64,000 bases of DNA from Polyangium fumosum. GTDB lineage: Bacteria; Myxococcota_A; Polyangia; Polyangiales; Polyangiaceae. A model generated the notes under the pieces. It had not been told where the DNA came from. It searched no databases and was given only the letters and a program-made list of their open reading frames with translations. Where the stretch lies: assembly GCF_005144585.1 (NCBI RefSeq), contig NZ_SSMQ01000058.1, positions 1 through 64,000 of the forward strand, given 5' to 3'. Below are positions 24,624 through 32,985 of the stretch, in pieces. Position numbers and translations under genes: made by a program. Each line of letters begins with the position of its first letter. Within the stretch, counting starts at the first letter, position 1.

Positions 24624-25713
24624 ATGAATTCTCCCATCCTCGAACGCCTCGCCGAGCTTCGTCGACGCCTGACCCGGCTCCGCGACGGTCTTTGACCTTC
24701 CCCGGCAGGCGCGGCGCCTCGCCGAACTCGACTTCCTTCTCAGCGAAACCGACCTCTGGCGCGACCGCGAACGTGCGGAGCAGCTCCTTGCGGAGCGAGC
24801 ACGTCTCGGCGCCCTGAACGATCGGATCTCCCACGCCGAGCGCGCGCTCGACGAGACGCATCCGTTTGTTTTGCTCGCCCTCCACGAAGGCGACGCGGAC
24901 GCGCTCGCCGCGGCCGAAGCTGATCTCGCAGGTATCGAGGTCGAGCTTCGCGAGGCGGAGCGATCGTGCGCGCCACCCGAACCGGAGGGGTGCATGGGCG
25001 CGATCGTGTCCCTTCAACCCGGCGCGGGCGGCGTCGACGCCAAAGACTTCGCGGCCATGCTCTTGCGGATGTATCTCCGCTGGGCGGCGCGGCGGGGGCT
25101 CGTCGTCGAGGAGCTTCACCGGCAGGAAGGAGACGAAGCCGGGATCGACGGCGCCGCGCTCCGGATTCCGGGCGCCGGTGTCTACGGCGCTCTCCGGGGC
25201 GAGACCGGCGTCCATCGGCTCGTGCGCGTGAGCCCTTTCGGCAGAGGGGATCGGCGACAAACCTCGTTCGTCGCGGTCGAGGTCTTGCTCGATATCGACG
25301 ACGCGATTCCCGTCGAGATTCGCGACGATGATCTCGAGGTGACCACGATGTGCGCCGGCGGGCCCGGCGGACAGAACGTCAACAAGGTCGCGTCGGCGGT
25401 CCGGATGCGGCACGTTCCGACGGGGATCGTCATCGTCGCTCGGTCGGAGCGCAGCCAGCTTCAAAACCGCGCGAGCGCGCTCCGGCTCCTCCGGAGCAAG
25501 CTCGTCGAGCTCGAGCTCGAGCGACGCGAACAGGCTGCGGCCGAAAGGCGCGGCGCTCGACCGGTCGCTCGATTCGGGCACCAGCGGCGCAGTTATGTCT
25601 TCGCGCCGCAGCGGCTCGTGCGGGACGAGATCACCGGGGGCGTGAGCCCCCATGTCGAGCGTGTCCTCGACGGAGACCTCGCCGTCCTTCTCGAATCCTC
25701 CCCGAAAAACTGA
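24624..25713 (+). CDS. prfB: Peptide chain release factor 2 with programmed +1 frameshift
   Basis: The first frame begins at ATG 24624 and ends after 23 codons at CTT-TGA (24690-24695). The +1 frame, entered at GAC 24694, runs to 25713, giving a product of 362 residues, close to the 365 of E. coli RF2. Domain 2/4 features are clear: the codon-reading 'SPF' in 'VRVSPFGRGDRRQTSF', the catalytic GGQ in 'CAGGPGGQNVNK', and 'VRMRHVPTGIVI'. The region corresponding to the usual 'WGxQIRSYV' reads 'FGHQRRSYVF', so the protein is rather divergent and might be a paralogue. It terminates at UGA/UAA codons. The frameshift provides feedback: low RF2 favours read-through at its own UGA. Confidence 0.85.
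24690..24696 (+). other. RF2 programmed +1 frameshift site CTTTGAC
   Basis: The heptamer CTT-TGA-C matches the E. coli prfB shift site exactly. The upstream stimulator is weak: the bases before it read GACGGT rather than an AGGGGG-type internal Shine-Dalgarno, so shifting may depend more on slow termination than on ribosome pairing. Confidence 0.85.
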
Positions 25714-25766
25714 TCCACGTCGCCGCGCGCTCGCCTACCCTGGAAGCTCTCCTCGGCGAGCCTCCC

Positions 25767-27281
25767 ATGGAAGACCCTGCGCGCAGCGACGTTCCCACCG
25801 AACCCACCCCGCCTGCCGAATCCGAGGTCATCGCGGACGACGTCCGCCTGCTCCACCGGATGGGGTATGCCCAGGAGCTCCTCCGGCGGATGAGCGGATT
25901 CTCGAATTTCGCCGTCTCCTTCTCGATCATCTGCATCCTCGCCGGCGGCCTCACCTCCTATCACCTCGGCCTCTCCGCGGCGGGCGGCGCCTCCATTGGC
26001 CTCGGCTGGCCGCTCTCCTGCCTGCTCTCCTTTTGCTTCGCGCTCGCGATGGCGCAGCTCGCCTCGGCGTTTCCCACGGCGGGCGGCCTCTATCACTGGG
26101 CGTCCCTCCTCGGCGGAAAGGGCCTCGGCTGGGCGACGGCCTGGTTCAACCTCGTCGGCCTCGTCACGGTCCTCTCCGCGATCAACGTCGGCGCGTATCT
26201 CTTCATCGCAAGCTCGCTCGGCCCCGTCGTGGGTATCGACCCCGCGACACTCGGCCCGGGCCATCAGCTCGCCGCCGTCGTCGTCATCACCGCGACGCAG
26301 GCCCTCTTCAATCACCGCGGCATTCGCCTCACCACGCGCCTCACCGATTTCAGCGGGTATCTCATCTTCGTGGTCGCGACCGTCCTCACGGTCTCCATGC
26401 TCGTTTATGCGCCGCGCCTCGAAGCGTCGCGGCTCCTCACGTTCACGAATTTCAGCGGCGCGGGCGGCGGCGACGTCTGGCCTGCCACGAAGAGCATGGG
26501 CTGGCTCTTTTTGCTCGGCCTGCTCATGCCGGCGTACACGGTCACCGGGTTCGACGCCTCCGCGCATACCGCGGAGGAGACCGTCGGCGCCGCGATGAAC
26601 GTGCCCCGGGCCATTCTGCGCGCCGTGCTCCTGTCGGGCATTTTTGGCTACCTGATGGTGGCCTCGATCCTCCTCGCCATGCCGAGCGTGGAGGTCGCCG
26701 CCTCGAAAGGCCCGAGCGTGTTCTTCTGGGTGATGGGCGAGATCCTCCCGCGCCCCTTCCAGATCTCCCTCTACGTCGGAATCGGCATCGCTCAGTATCT
26801 TTGCGGCCTCGCCACCGTCACCAGCGCCTCGCGCATGACGTATGCGTTTGCCCGCGACGGCGGCCTGCCCTTCTCCGCGTCCCTCCGCCGCGTGAGCGCG
26901 GACCACAGGACGCCCGCCCATGCAATCTGGGTCGTCGCGGCCGTGAGCACGGGGTTCACCGTCTACACGCCCGTGTATTCGACGATCACCGCGGTCTGCA
27001 CGATTTTTCTCTACATCTCCTACGGCATGCCCATCGCGCTCGGTCTCTTCGCGTATGGCCGGACCTGGACCACGATGGGGCCCTTTTCGCTCGGCCCGTG
27101 GTATCGCCTCGTCGCGGGGATCTGCGTGCTCGCCTGCGTGCTCGTCCTCGTCATCGGCGTCGCGGCCCCGAATGACAAGGCTTTGCCGATCACGCTCGGC
27201 GCGCTGCTCCTCACGATCGTCGTGTGGTTCGGCGGCCTGCGGCGTATGTTCAAGGGGCCGCCGGCCGCGGATGCGCGTTGA
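25767..27281 (+). CDS. APC-superfamily amino acid permease
   Basis: The product has 504 residues and starts at the ATG at 25767, 53 bp after prfB. The frame is open further upstream, but that stretch overlaps prfB. It has about twelve hydrophobic segments. TM1 begins at 'MSGFSNFAVSFSIICILAGG' with the G-(x)-S-N helix break typical of the family, and TM2 follows in 'LGWPLSCLLSFCFALAMA'. 'PTAGGLYHWASLLGG' after TM2, and the internal 'GFDASAHTAEET' segment are hallmarks of the APC branch that includes GABA/choline-type permeases. Transport is probably by proton symport or exchange; the substrate is not visible. Confidence 0.85.
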   Translation: MEDPARSDVPTEPTPPAESEVIADDVRLLHRMGYAQELLRRMSGFSNFAVSFSIICILAGGLTSYHLGLSAAGGASIGLGWPLSCLLSFCFALAMAQLASAFPTAGGLYHWASLLGGKGLGWATAWFNLVGLVTVLSAINVGAYLFIASSLGPVVGIDPATLGPGHQLAAVVVITATQALFNHRGIRLTTRLTDFSGYLIFVVATVLTVSMLVYAPRLEASRLLTFTNFSGAGGGDVWPATKSMGWLFLLGLLMPAYTVTGFDASAHTAEETVGAAMNVPRAILRAVLLSGIFGYLMVASILLAMPSVEVAASKGPSVFFWVMGEILPRPFQISLYVGIGIAQYLCGLATVTSASRMTYAFARDGGLPFSASLRRVSADHRTPAHAIWVVAAVSTGFTVYTPVYSTITAVCTIFLYISYGMPIALGLFAYGRTWTTMGPFSLGPWYRLVAGICVLACVLVLVIGVAAPNDKALPITLGALLLTIVVWFGGLRRMFKGPPAADAR

Positions 27282-27290
27282 ATTCGTTCT

Positions 27291-28730
27291 TCAGAGCAAA
27301 AGGAAGATCACGAAAAACCCGATGAGGAAGACGATCGCCGCCCCCACCGCAGCCGCGAGGTAAAACCCCATCTTGCTGACGTCGTTCACGCGTTGCGCCG
27401 GCCGATGGTGCAGCTCCGTCACCGTCATCTGCTGCTGCCGCGCGCCTACGATCGTCGGCGCCGTGGTGCCGGGCGGCGGCGCGGTCGGCGGCGGCGCGGT
27501 CGGCTCGTCCTCGATGTGCGCGCCGGCCATGGGCATCGGCGGCGGCGTGAACACGCCGGACGGCTCGACATAGACCTGCGTCGGCTCCGAATCGCGCGAG
27601 GACCGCGGCGGCGCGACGTACGCCGGTCTGGGCCGCCGCGCCGTCTCCTCGGTCCGCGGCGAAGACGAGGGCGGAGCCATGACCAGCGTGCCGAGCGGAC
27701 CTCCCGACGACGACGCCGAAAAACTCCCCGACGCAGGCGACGACCGAGGCGCGGGCGCGGGCGTGGACGGCGCCGATTCGGCCATGACCAGCGTGCCGAG
27801 CTGGCCCCGCGGCATCGGCGGCTCGTCCAGCATCGGCGCGCGCATCGAGCCATTCGTGTTTTCGTCGTGAACCTTCGCCGGAGCCGCGGGCGCTGCCGGT
27901 TTCCGCCCCTGCGCCGCGAACACTTCGAGCATGTGCGCGACGACCATCGCGCTGCCGATCCGTTTGTCGCGCTCGCGCTCCATGCACCGCGCCACGATCT
28001 CTTCGAGCGCCGGATCCACCGCGGGCGCGAGCTGCGAGACCCGCGGCGCCGGGCCGCTCGAGATCCGCGCCGTGATGTCCGCGCGCCCGCCCTCGAAAGG
28101 ACGCTGCCCCGCGAGCATCTCGAACAGCACCACGCCGAGCGACCAGAGATCGGTCCGCACGTCGAACGACTCGGGCGCGGCGAGCTGCTCCGGGCTCCGA
28201 TACGACGGCGAACCCAGGCCGAGCGTCTCCGCGACGACCGCCGGCACCGCGCGCGCGACCCACAGATCCAAGAGCTTCACGCCCGGATCGTCCGTGCCCG
28301 GTTCTCCCTGCAAGAACACGTTCGCCGGCCGCAGGTCCCCGTGGACGAGCCGTGCCCCGTGCGCGATCGACAGCGCCGTCGCGATGTCACGCCCGATCTG
28401 CGCGGCGAGCGGCGGCGGCAGCACGCGCTCGCGCGCGAGCCGGTCGGCGAGCGTCTCGCCCGCGAGCAGCTCCATCGCGACGAAGGGCTCGCCGCTTCCC
28501 GTCTCGCCCACGTCGTGGATCGTGACCAGCGTGGGGTGCTTGGTGGCTTGCGCCGCGCGCGCCTCCTCGCCGAGCCGCTGCCCGACTTCCAGGTTCGGAA
28601 TGCTGAGGAGCTTCAGCGCGACCTGCCGCGACGCTGTGTGGTCCTCCGCCTCCCAGACGGCGCCGAGCGCGCCCGTCCCGATTTGCCGTACGAGGCTGTA
28701 TCTATCGCCGATGAGTTCGCCGCCGCTCAT
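27291..28730 (-). CDS. Hanks-type Ser/Thr protein kinase with C-terminal membrane anchor
   Basis: The product has 479 residues. Residues 8-270 form the kinase domain: glycine loop 'IGTGALGAVWEAED', ATP-binding Lys40 ('VALKLL'), catalytic Asp132 in 'HGDLRPANV', metal-binding Asp155 in 'LLDLWVAR', and 'SPSYRSPEQ'. HRD is replaced by HGD and DFG by DLW, so activation-loop regulation is not of the RD type and activity is uncertain. Residues 280-440 are a Pro/Ser-rich linker with a repeated 'GTLVMA' motif. A single C-terminal helix ('FYLAAAVGAAIVFLIGFFV') anchors it in the membrane. The 3' end lies 9 bp from the convergent permease gene. Confidence 0.85.
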   Translation of the reverse strand: MSGGELIGDRYSLVRQIGTGALGAVWEAEDHTASRQVALKLLSIPNLEVGQRLGEEARAAQATKHPTLVTIHDVGETGSGEPFVAMELLAGETLADRLARERVLPPPLAAQIGRDIATALSIAHGARLVHGDLRPANVFLQGEPGTDDPGVKLLDLWVARAVPAVVAETLGLGSPSYRSPEQLAAPESFDVRTDLWSLGVVLFEMLAGQRPFEGGRADITARISSGPAPRVSQLAPAVDPALEEIVARCMERERDKRIGSAMVVAHMLEVFAAQGRKPAAPAAPAKVHDENTNGSMRAPMLDEPPMPRGQLGTLVMAESAPSTPAPAPRSSPASGSFSASSSGGPLGTLVMAPPSSSPRTEETARRPRPAYVAPPRSSRDSEPTQVYVEPSGVFTPPPMPMAGAHIEDEPTAPPPTAPPPGTTAPTIVGARQQQMTVTELHHRPAQRVNDVSKMGFYLAAAVGAAIVFLIGFFVIFLLL

Positions 28731-28772
28731 TGCCCTGTCCGACCCGAGATCATGCCCGCTTGCGGAAGTCCT

Positions 28773-29918
28773 TCAAAGCGATCGAATGCGCCGCGCCGCC
28801 TCTTCCAGCACGTCGTCTTCTTTCGCGAAGCAGAATCGAGAGAGCGTCTCGCCCACCGGATCCCCGTAAAACGAGGTGCCGGGCACGCTCGCGATGCGGA
28901 TCCGTTCGAGCAGCAGCATCGCCGCGGCCTTCGCGGTGGGCGCGCCGAGCCTGCGGATGTCGGCGAGCACGTAATACGCGCCCCGCGGCACGTACGGCGT
29001 GAGCCCCGCGTCCGCGAGCGCGCTGCAGAGGATATCGCGCTTCTTCTGGTAGCTCTGCCCGATCGAGGCGAAGTATTCGTCCGGCATCCCGAGCCCCGCC
29101 ACCATCGCGTGTTGCAGCGGCGTCGGCGCGCAGACGTAGAGCAGATCGTGCGCCACCGTGATCCGCCGCGCGGCGTCGGGCGGCGCCGTCAGATACCCGC
29201 ACCGCCAGCCCGTCACCGCGAACGTCTTTGAAAACCCCGAGATCGACACCGTGCGGTCCCGCGCGTGTTTCCGCGTCGCGAGCGGCACGTGCTTCTGCCC
29301 GTCGAAGACGATGTGCTCGTAGATCTCGTCGGTGATCGCCACGAGGTCGTGCCCCTCGATCGCGTCCGCGAGCCAGTCGAGCTCCTCCTCGCTCCACACC
29401 TTGCCGCTCGGGTTCGACGGCGTGCACACGACCACCGCGCGCGTCCGCGGCCCGATCGCCCGCGCAAAAGCCTCCCGATCGATTTCCCACGACGGAGGCC
29501 GCGTCGGCACGAGCACGGGCACGAGCCCGAGCGCGAGGATCGTGTTCAAGTGGTAGCCGTAATAAGGCTCGAACAGGATCACCTCGTCGCCGGGATCGAG
29601 CAGCGCGAGGCACGCCGCCGCGAACGCGCCCGTCGCGCCCGACGTCACCACCACTTCACTCGCCGGATCCACGTCGCGCCCGTAGCGTTTCTTCAGATCG
29701 GCCGCGATCGCTTGCCGCAGCGGCAGGATCCCTTCGGGAGCAGTGTAGATCGCCACGCTCGCGTCGATCGCGGCGTTCGCCGCGCGCGCCACGGGCGGCG
29801 GCGTGGGCAGATCGCACACGCCTTGCCCGAGGTTGATCCCGCCCACCGCCTCACACGCGCGGCTCATCGCGCGAATGTCGGAGATGACCAGCGAGCTCAG
29901 GCGTTGACCGATCCGCAT
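28773..29918 (-). CDS. PLP-dependent class I/II aminotransferase
   Basis: The product has 381 residues, the usual size. The cofactor lysine is Lys231 in 'SISGFSKTF', preceded by '[13 protein letters not shown]' (Asp/Tyr contacting the pyridine ring) and '[11 protein letters not shown]'. 'GWRCGYL' follows. The pattern is that of the kynurenine/methionine/aspartate group (KAT- or YbdL-like) transferring amino groups to 2-oxo acids; the exact substrate is not predictable. The start codon overlaps the start of the divergent MATE gene in the tetranucleotide CATG at 29916-29919. Confidence 0.85.
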   Translation of the reverse strand: MRIGQRLSSLVISDIRAMSRACEAVGGINLGQGVCDLPTPPPVARAANAAIDASVAIYTAPEGILPLRQAIAADLKKRYGRDVDPASEVVVTSGATGAFAAACLALLDPGDEVILFEPYYGYHLNTILALGLVPVLVPTRPPSWEIDREAFARAIGPRTRAVVVCTPSNPSGKVWSEEELDWLADAIEGHDLVAITDEIYEHIVFDGQKHVPLATRKHARDRTVSISGFSKTFAVTGWRCGYLTAPPDAARRITVAHDLLYVCAPTPLQHAMVAGLGMPDEYFASIGQSYQKKRDILCSALADAGLTPYVPRGAYYVLADIRRLGAPTAKAAAMLLLERIRIASVPGTSFYGDPVGETLSRFCFAKEDDVLEEAARRIRSL

Positions 29919-31464
29919 GGCTGCACCCTACCTCAACACGGACCTGGAAGTCCCCTCCGCTGCACACGGCCGCGACCACGAAGCCCCCGTCCGCCCCTTG
30001 CCGGAAAGCCCGAGCCATGGCACCCCCGGCGCCGTGCGTCCGTCGGCTTCCGCAGAGGCTCGCCTCGTTCGTGAGGGTGATCGCGCCCTCCTGAACGAGG
30101 TGTGGTCGCTCGCCTGGCCGGCGATCACGCACATGCTCTTGATCACACTCGTCTTTCTGGTCGGGCGTCTCCTGCTCGGGCGGTACTCGCCCACGGCGCT
30201 CGCGGCGATCCAGATCGGCGGCGCCACGGTCTGGACGCTCAACTCCGTTTGCACGGCCTTCTCCGCGGGCACCCTCGCCGTCGTGGCCAGGCGCGTCGGC
30301 GCCGGTGACCGTCCCGGCGCGGCCCGCGCTGCTCGCGCCGCGCTCCTCTTTGCGGTCGGGCTCGGCGTCGTCGTCGCGTGTGCCCTCTTCTTCGCCGAAG
30401 GTCCCTTCATCCGAACCCTTTTTCCTCGCGCCGGAGCAGCCGTGCAGGCGCAGGCGGGCGCGTATCTCCGCATCGCGTGCTGGGCCATGCCGCTCACGTT
30501 CGTCGAGGCGATCGCGGCTGCGGCGCTGCAAGCTTCGGGGGACACGCGCACGCCGCTCGTGGTCGCGGGCGTCGGCAACGTCCTGAACCTCGCGCTGAAT
30601 GCGTTGCTCATCTTCGGCCTCTTGGGCCTGCCCGAGCTCGGCATCCGCGGCGCCGCCGTGGCGAACGGGGCGACGATGGCCCTCGAAGGCGTCCTTCTCA
30701 CCTTCGCGCTCTTCCGCCACACGAGCCCGCTGCCCTTGCACAGCGCGAGCTTCGAGGGTGCGGGGGGGATGGGAGGCGCAGCTCCGCGCGCCGGAGCGAA
30801 GCCCCCCATCGTCGACTTTGACGCTTTGATGCGCGTGCTGCGCGTCTCGGGCGCGGCGTTCGGAGAGAAGGCCGCGTATCACCTCGGCTTCATGTTCTAT
30901 GTCGCGGTCATCGCGCTCCTCGGCGAGGTCGCGCTCGCAGCGCATCAGGCGGCGGTCAGCATCGAGTCGATCTCGTGGCTCTCGGCGGACGGTTTTGGAA
31001 TCGCGGCGGGCGCGATCGTGGGCCAGAAGCTCGGGGCGAAGCGGCCCGACGACGCCGCGCGCGCGGGCCGTGTCGCGGCGCTGCTCGCCGTCGCGTGCTT
31101 GAGCGTCGTGGGATTCTCGTTCCTCACGATGGCGCCCTTGCTCATCTCGGCGTTCACGCCGGATCGAACGATCGTGGAGACGGCCGTGCCGGCGATGCGC
31201 GTGGGCGCGTTCGCGCAGCCGTTCATGGGGTTCGCGATGGTCACGGCGATGGCGCTGCGCGGCGCGGGCGACACGCGCACGGTGCTCGGCACGATGATCC
31301 TCTGCGGCTTCCTCGTGCGGGCGAGCGTGACCTGGTTTTGCGCGATCAAGCTCGAGCTCGGGCTCGCCGGCGTGTGGATGGGCAGCACGGCGGACTGGAT
31401 TTGTCGGGCCGTGCTGCTCGGCTGGGCGTATGCGCGGGGGCGGTGGAAGAAGGTCGAGGTCTAG
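29917..31464 (+). CDS. MATE-family efflux transporter
   Basis: The longest form has 515 residues; a GTG at 30034 would remove a 39-residue charged extension that precedes the first helix. Twelve membrane segments are expected, arranged as two homologous halves. The first half contains '[16 protein letters not shown]', '[16 protein letters not shown]' and '[19 protein letters not shown]'. The second contains '[17 protein letters not shown]' and '[15 protein letters not shown]', the MATE family hallmark. These are proton- or sodium-coupled multidrug exporters in the cytoplasmic membrane. The first codon overlaps that of the divergent aminotransferase gene, so the downstream GTG may be the real start. 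Confidence 0.85.
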   Translation: MAAPYLNTDLEVPSAAHGRDHEAPVRPLPESPSHGTPGAVRPSASAEARLVREGDRALLNEVWSLAWPAITHMLLITLVFLVGRLLLGRYSPTALAAIQIGGATVWTLNSVCTAFSAGTLAVVARRVGAGDRPGAARAARAALLFAVGLGVVVACALFFAEGPFIRTLFPRAGAAVQAQAGAYLRIACWAMPLTFVEAIAAAALQASGDTRTPLVVAGVGNVLNLALNALLIFGLLGLPELGIRGAAVANGATMALEGVLLTFALFRHTSPLPLHSASFEGAGGMGGAAPRAGAKPPIVDFDALMRVLRVSGAAFGEKAAYHLGFMFYVAVIALLGEVALAAHQAAVSIESISWLSADGFGIAAGAIVGQKLGAKRPDDAARAGRVAALLAVACLSVVGFSFLTMAPLLISAFTPDRTIVETAVPAMRVGAFAQPFMGFAMVTAMALRGAGDTRTVLGTMILCGFLVRASVTWFCAIKLELGLAGVWMGSTADWICRAVLLGWAYARGRWKKVEV

Positions 31465-31483
31465 CGGGCGCTCAGGGCGACGG

Positions 31484-32020
31484 TCAGAGGCAGGTGCTTC
31501 CGACGCAGGTCAGGCCGTTCGCGCAGTCTTTGTCCGAGAGGCATTCCACGCCGAGGCATTGCGGTACCGTCGAGCACGCGTCGTCGCCGCAATTGGCGAT
31601 GACGGCCCGCTGGTCGTTGGTGAGGCCCTCGCAATCGGTGCGACACTGGGCCGTATCGGCCGCGGCGAGGCCGCAGGTCTGGAAATGGTCGCAGGCCGCC
31701 TTGCACGCGGCGAGGCTGTCCATGGTCGGGGGGGGCTTGGTGGAGCCGATACATTTCCGGAAGTTGAGCCCGTCCGGATCACAGACCTGCCCCGCGGGGC
31801 AGTTCTCGTCGGTGAGGCAACCCTCCTCGCAAATGGAGACCGTGGGCTGCGCGCAGTGTTGACCGGGCGAGCAGGTGACGTCTCCGCATTCGGTGTAGCC
31901 CGGCCCCTCGGCGGGGGTCTGGGCGTCGCTCGACGAGCAAGCGAGGCCGAACGCGCCGAGCGCGAGGGTGATGAGCAGACCGACCTGGAACGTGGCATAT
32001 CGAGGTGAAGCAAGTTTCAT
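31484..32020 (-). CDS. Cysteine-rich lipoprotein
   Basis: The product has 178 residues. The signal and lipobox are 'LALGAFGLAC', and the mature start 'CSSSD' is followed by a short linker. Modules 'CGDVTCSPGQHCAQ', 'CEEGCLTDENCPAGQVC', 'CKAACDHFQTC' and 'CLSDKDCANGLTCVG' repeat the C-x(4)-D-x2-C theme seen in the lipoprotein gene at 15063. The disulfide-rich modules are probably surface-exposed; function is unknown. Its end is 19 bp from the convergent MATE gene. A start at the ATG at 32020 is supported by AGGAGGCGCCC upstream. Confidence 0.75.
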   Translation of the reverse strand: MKLASPRYATFQVGLLITLALGAFGLACSSSDAQTPAEGPGYTECGDVTCSPGQHCAQPTVSICEEGCLTDENCPAGQVCDPDGLNFRKCIGSTKPPPTMDSLAACKAACDHFQTCGLAAADTAQCRTDCEGLTNDQRAVIANCGDDACSTVPQCLGVECLSDKDCANGLTCVGSTCL

Positions 32021-32119
32021 GGGCGCCTCCTGTTTTGGTGGCCCCTTTCTGCGACGTGCGCATCCGTTTGTCTTCTCGCGTTTTCGCGAAGGACGTTTGC
32101 AGGCGTGCGACCGCCGGGC

Positions 32120-32965
32120 TCAAAGCGCCGCGCGAAACCGCCGCGCGAGCGCGTCCATGAGCACCCGCACGCGTGGGGTCTTGCGCAGGTCGGGGTGGGT
32201 GAGCAGCCACGCGGTCCGTTCGAGCGGCGCGACGCGCTCACGATAGGCGTGCATCTCCACGAGCTCGGGGTGGAGCGCGGCAAGGGCGCGCGGAATGAGC
32301 CCGACGCCCACGCCGCCGGCGACGAGCGATACGAGCGCGCTGAACTGCGCGCGTGCGGCGATGTGGGTGGCGTGCTCGCGCTCCCACGCCGACTCGGGCG
32401 AAGAGCGCTCGCTCAGCGCGCGCGCGACCCATTGCGGCTCGGGCTCGCGCCGGACGGCCGCCGCCGTCCCGAAGATACCGTACGGGAGTTTGCCCAGCCG
32501 GATCCCCCAGCACCCGGGCGGCGGCCGCCGCATGATGCCGATCGCGACGTCGACCTCGCGGTCCCGCACGCTCGGCCCCGAATCGGCGAGGATGAGGCTC
32601 ACGCGCAAGGGGTATTGCGCGGTGAGCTCGGCGATCGGCTCCACGAGAAAGGGGAGCAAGGCCTCCACGGTCGTGAGGCTGACCTCGCCGACGATCTCCG
32701 TGGCCTGTGCATGCACCTGCCCTGCGACGTCGGCGATGGCCTTGCGCATGCGGTGACCGACCTGCGCGAGCATGGCCCCGGTTTCGGTCAAACCGCCGGT
32801 GCCTGGGCCGCGCTCCAGACACGGCGTGCCCACGGCGGCTTCGAGGATGGCAATGCGCCGGTACACGGTCGACACCGACACGCCGAGCTCGCGGGCGGCG
32901 CCGCCCACGCCGCCCGCGCGGGCGACGGCTTCCAGATAACGGACATCTTCCCAGAGAATCGACAC
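32120..32965 (-). CDS. LysR-family transcriptional regulator
   Basis: I chose the GTG at 32965 (281 residues) because it leaves a 20-bp gap to the previous gene and the N-terminal 'EDVRYLEAVARAGGVGGAA' aligns with LysR domains; the longer start at 33061 would overlap that gene. The winged-helix reads 'AARELGVSVSTVYRRIAILEAAVG', with a recognition helix unlike the common 'SQPAVSxQIxxLE' form. The effector domain follows from about residue 90 ('GEVSLTTVEALLPFLVEPI', 'VDVAIGIMRRPP'). It would bind DNA as a dimer or tetramer. No target gene can be named; it lies downstream of the thaumatin-like gene and probably on the same transcript. Confidence 0.8.
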   Translation of the reverse strand: MSILWEDVRYLEAVARAGGVGGAARELGVSVSTVYRRIAILEAAVGTPCLERGPGTGGLTETGAMLAQVGHRMRKAIADVAGQVHAQATEIVGEVSLTTVEALLPFLVEPIAELTAQYPLRVSLILADSGPSVRDREVDVAIGIMRRPPPGCWGIRLGKLPYGIFGTAAAVRREPEPQWVARALSERSSPESAWEREHATHIAARAQFSALVSLVAGGVGVGLIPRALAALHPELVEMHAYRERVAPLERTAWLLTHPDLRKTPRVRVLMDALARRFRAAL

Positions 32966-32985
32966 GGGAGAACCTGCTCGTTGTC

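Noticed and set aside
24566-24637. Longer start of the oxygenase gene at 24637
   Set aside because: It would overlap the prfB start and promoter, and the extra residues are not part of the fold.
24871-25713. Annotating prfB as a 280-residue gene from the ATG at 24871
   Set aside because: This would omit domain 1; the CTTTGAC heptamer and in-phase upstream frame show the programmed frameshift instead.
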